Source of the DNA: Chitinispirillaceae bacterium
GTDB taxonomy: Bacteria; Fibrobacterota; Chitinivibrionia; Chitinivibrionales; Chitinispirillaceae
Assembly: GCA_016926315.1 (NCBI GenBank)
Contig: JAFGOU010000193.1
Coordinates: forward strand, 1 to 5,799
Direction: 5' to 3'
Length of the DNA stretch: 5,799 nt
Below are positions 5,198 through 5,799 of this stretch, in pieces. The number at the start of each line of letters is the position of its first letter. The stretch's first letter is position 1. A model generated the notes under the pieces. The model worked only from the letters and a program-made list of their open reading frames with translations, was not told the origin of the DNA and did not search any database. The translations under genes and the position numbers were made by a program.

Positions 5198-5629
5198 TTA
5201 CAACGATACGGTGGCGGGCGTCTGTGCTGCATGAGGATGGTCCGCACCTTTGTACACATGCAGTTTGCGGAAGGTCGCCCTGCCGAGGGCGTTCTTCGGC
5301 ACCATGCCGTAAACCGCGTGCTTGATCACTTCGGCCGGGTTCTGCGCCATCTGCTCCTTGAATGAACGGAACTTGCCGCCACCTGGATGCTGGGAGTGCC
5401 TGAAATACTGCTTGGTTTCCGACTTCTTCCCGGAGAGCTTCACCTTTTCAGCGTTGATAACCACGACATGGTCTCCATGGTCCTGGTTAGGCGAATAGGC
5501 GACTTTTCCCTTGCCGATGAGGATGTTTGCCACCTTTGAAGCGAGCCGCCCGACCATCTGATTGGTCGCATCGACAACCACCCACCCGTGCTTGATCGAC
5601 TGTGCATTAACCACTACTGTTTTCATCAT
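5198..5629 (-). CDS. rplM: 50S ribosomal protein L13 (uL13)
   Basis: uL13 is an early-assembly 50S protein. The product is 143 residues from the first Met, or 142 (the E. coli length) from the second. Family motifs are WVVVDATNQMVGRLAS (16-31), GDHVVVINAEKVKLSGKK (52-69), VYGMVPKNALGR (106-117) and HVYKGADHPHAAQ (124-136). Two adjacent ATGs open the gene (5629 and 5626). A modest AGGA (5635-5638) is 5 nt from the first and 8 nt from the second, so either may serve; the second aligns with the usual MKT start. It is the first gene of the operon, behind a plausible promoter, and rpsI follows 22 nt later. Confidence 0.97.
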   Translation of the reverse strand: MMKTVVVNAQSIKHGWVVVDATNQMVGRLASKVANILIGKGKVAYSPNQDHGDHVVVINAEKVKLSGKKSETKQYFRHSQHPGGGKFRSFKEQMAQNPAEVIKHAVYGMVPKNALGRATFRKLHVYKGADHPHAAQTPATVSL

Positions 5630-5668
5630 TCTGGTCCTGATGCTGTTGTGAACAAAAAAAGTTTAATG

Positions 5669-5698
5669 AAAATAACATGTCGAAGGACGCAGAGTCAA
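5669..5698 (-). promoter_or_regulatory. Candidate sigma-70-type promoter of the rplM-frr operon
   Basis: On the minus strand TTGACT (5693-5698, 5 of 6 to consensus) and TATTTT (5669-5674, 4 of 6) are separated by 18 nt. Transcription would begin near 5662 and give a leader of about 33 nt before rplM. The region between is AT-rich, as expected. Position ahead of the first operon gene supports the call; the weak -10 keeps it provisional. Confidence 0.5.
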
Positions 5699-5799
5699 TA
5701 GAATTGCGGATTGATCAGCGCTGCGGAGCGAAAAAGGTGTTTTAGGACAAGCCGCTAGCGCCGCCGCCATTTCTTTTGTTGCTTGGGGTGGTGCTTTAA
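5699..5799. other. Upstream flank with no recognised gene
   Basis: About 100 nt beyond the rplM promoter. It contains a short hairpin, CGCT-GCGG-AGCG (5719-5730), and the palindrome CAGCGCTG (5716-5723). At the edge, the minus strand has 14 codons rich in Lys and Arg closed by TAG at 5755-5757, which could be the tail of a gene outside the window. Nothing else is recognisable. Confidence 0.4.

Noticed and set aside
5719..5740. Terminator of an upstream gene at the right edge
   Set aside because: The short CGCT/AGCG stem is preceded, not followed, by T residues on the minus strand, and on the plus strand is followed by A residues, so it fits neither direction.

Overview
The window is about 5.8 kb of a bacterial chromosome of moderately high GC. 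All convincing genes lie on the minus strand, so it reads from right to left. Six genes form one translation-centred operon in the order rplM, rpsI, rpsB, tsf, pyrH, frr. A seventh minus-strand gene, an exported arylsulfotransferase-like protein, follows after a terminator and runs off the left edge.

Organism: this run of six genes is, from general knowledge, found in FCB-group bacteria (Chlorobi, Fibrobacterota and relatives) and some other Gram-negative lineages. The exported ASST-like beta-propeller fits a Gram-negative. There is no rRNA or other marker here that fixes the phylum, so the assignment is an inference.

Layout, right to left. Positions 5630-5799 hold the leader: a plausible sigma-70-type promoter (-35 at 5693-5698, -10 at 5669-5674) and, at the extreme edge, a 14-codon basic reading-frame remnant of doubtful reality. 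rplM (5198-5629) and rpsI (4786-5175) are 22 nt apart. rpsI starts with TTG; no ATG or GTG is available. A 124-nt gap with two hairpins precedes rpsB (3798-4661), whose product carries a C-terminal extension of about 50-60 residues. A 96-nt gap with one hairpin and two mutually exclusive ones precedes tsf (2811-3701). tsf, pyrH and frr are packed with stop/start overlaps, so translational coupling is likely. A strong bidirectional rho-independent terminator (1453-1494) follows frr. Positions 1171-1452 are AT-rich and non-coding, with a cluster of overlapping inverted repeats (1374-1436) that looks like an operator or RNA structure. The ASST-like gene then runs from a GTG at 1170 to the left edge.

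How the genes work together: uL13, uS9 and uS2 are ribosomal proteins, EF-Ts recycles EF-Tu, RRF splits post-termination ribosomes, and UMP kinase supplies UDP for RNA and sugar-nucleotide synthesis, so the operon ties ribosome output to pyrimidine supply. The ASST-like protein is a separate, probably independently regulated, envelope or secreted function. I found no mobile element, CRISPR array, tRNA or rRNA. The core is conserved housekeeping; the least ordinary parts are the ASST-like protein and the regulatory DNA in front of it.
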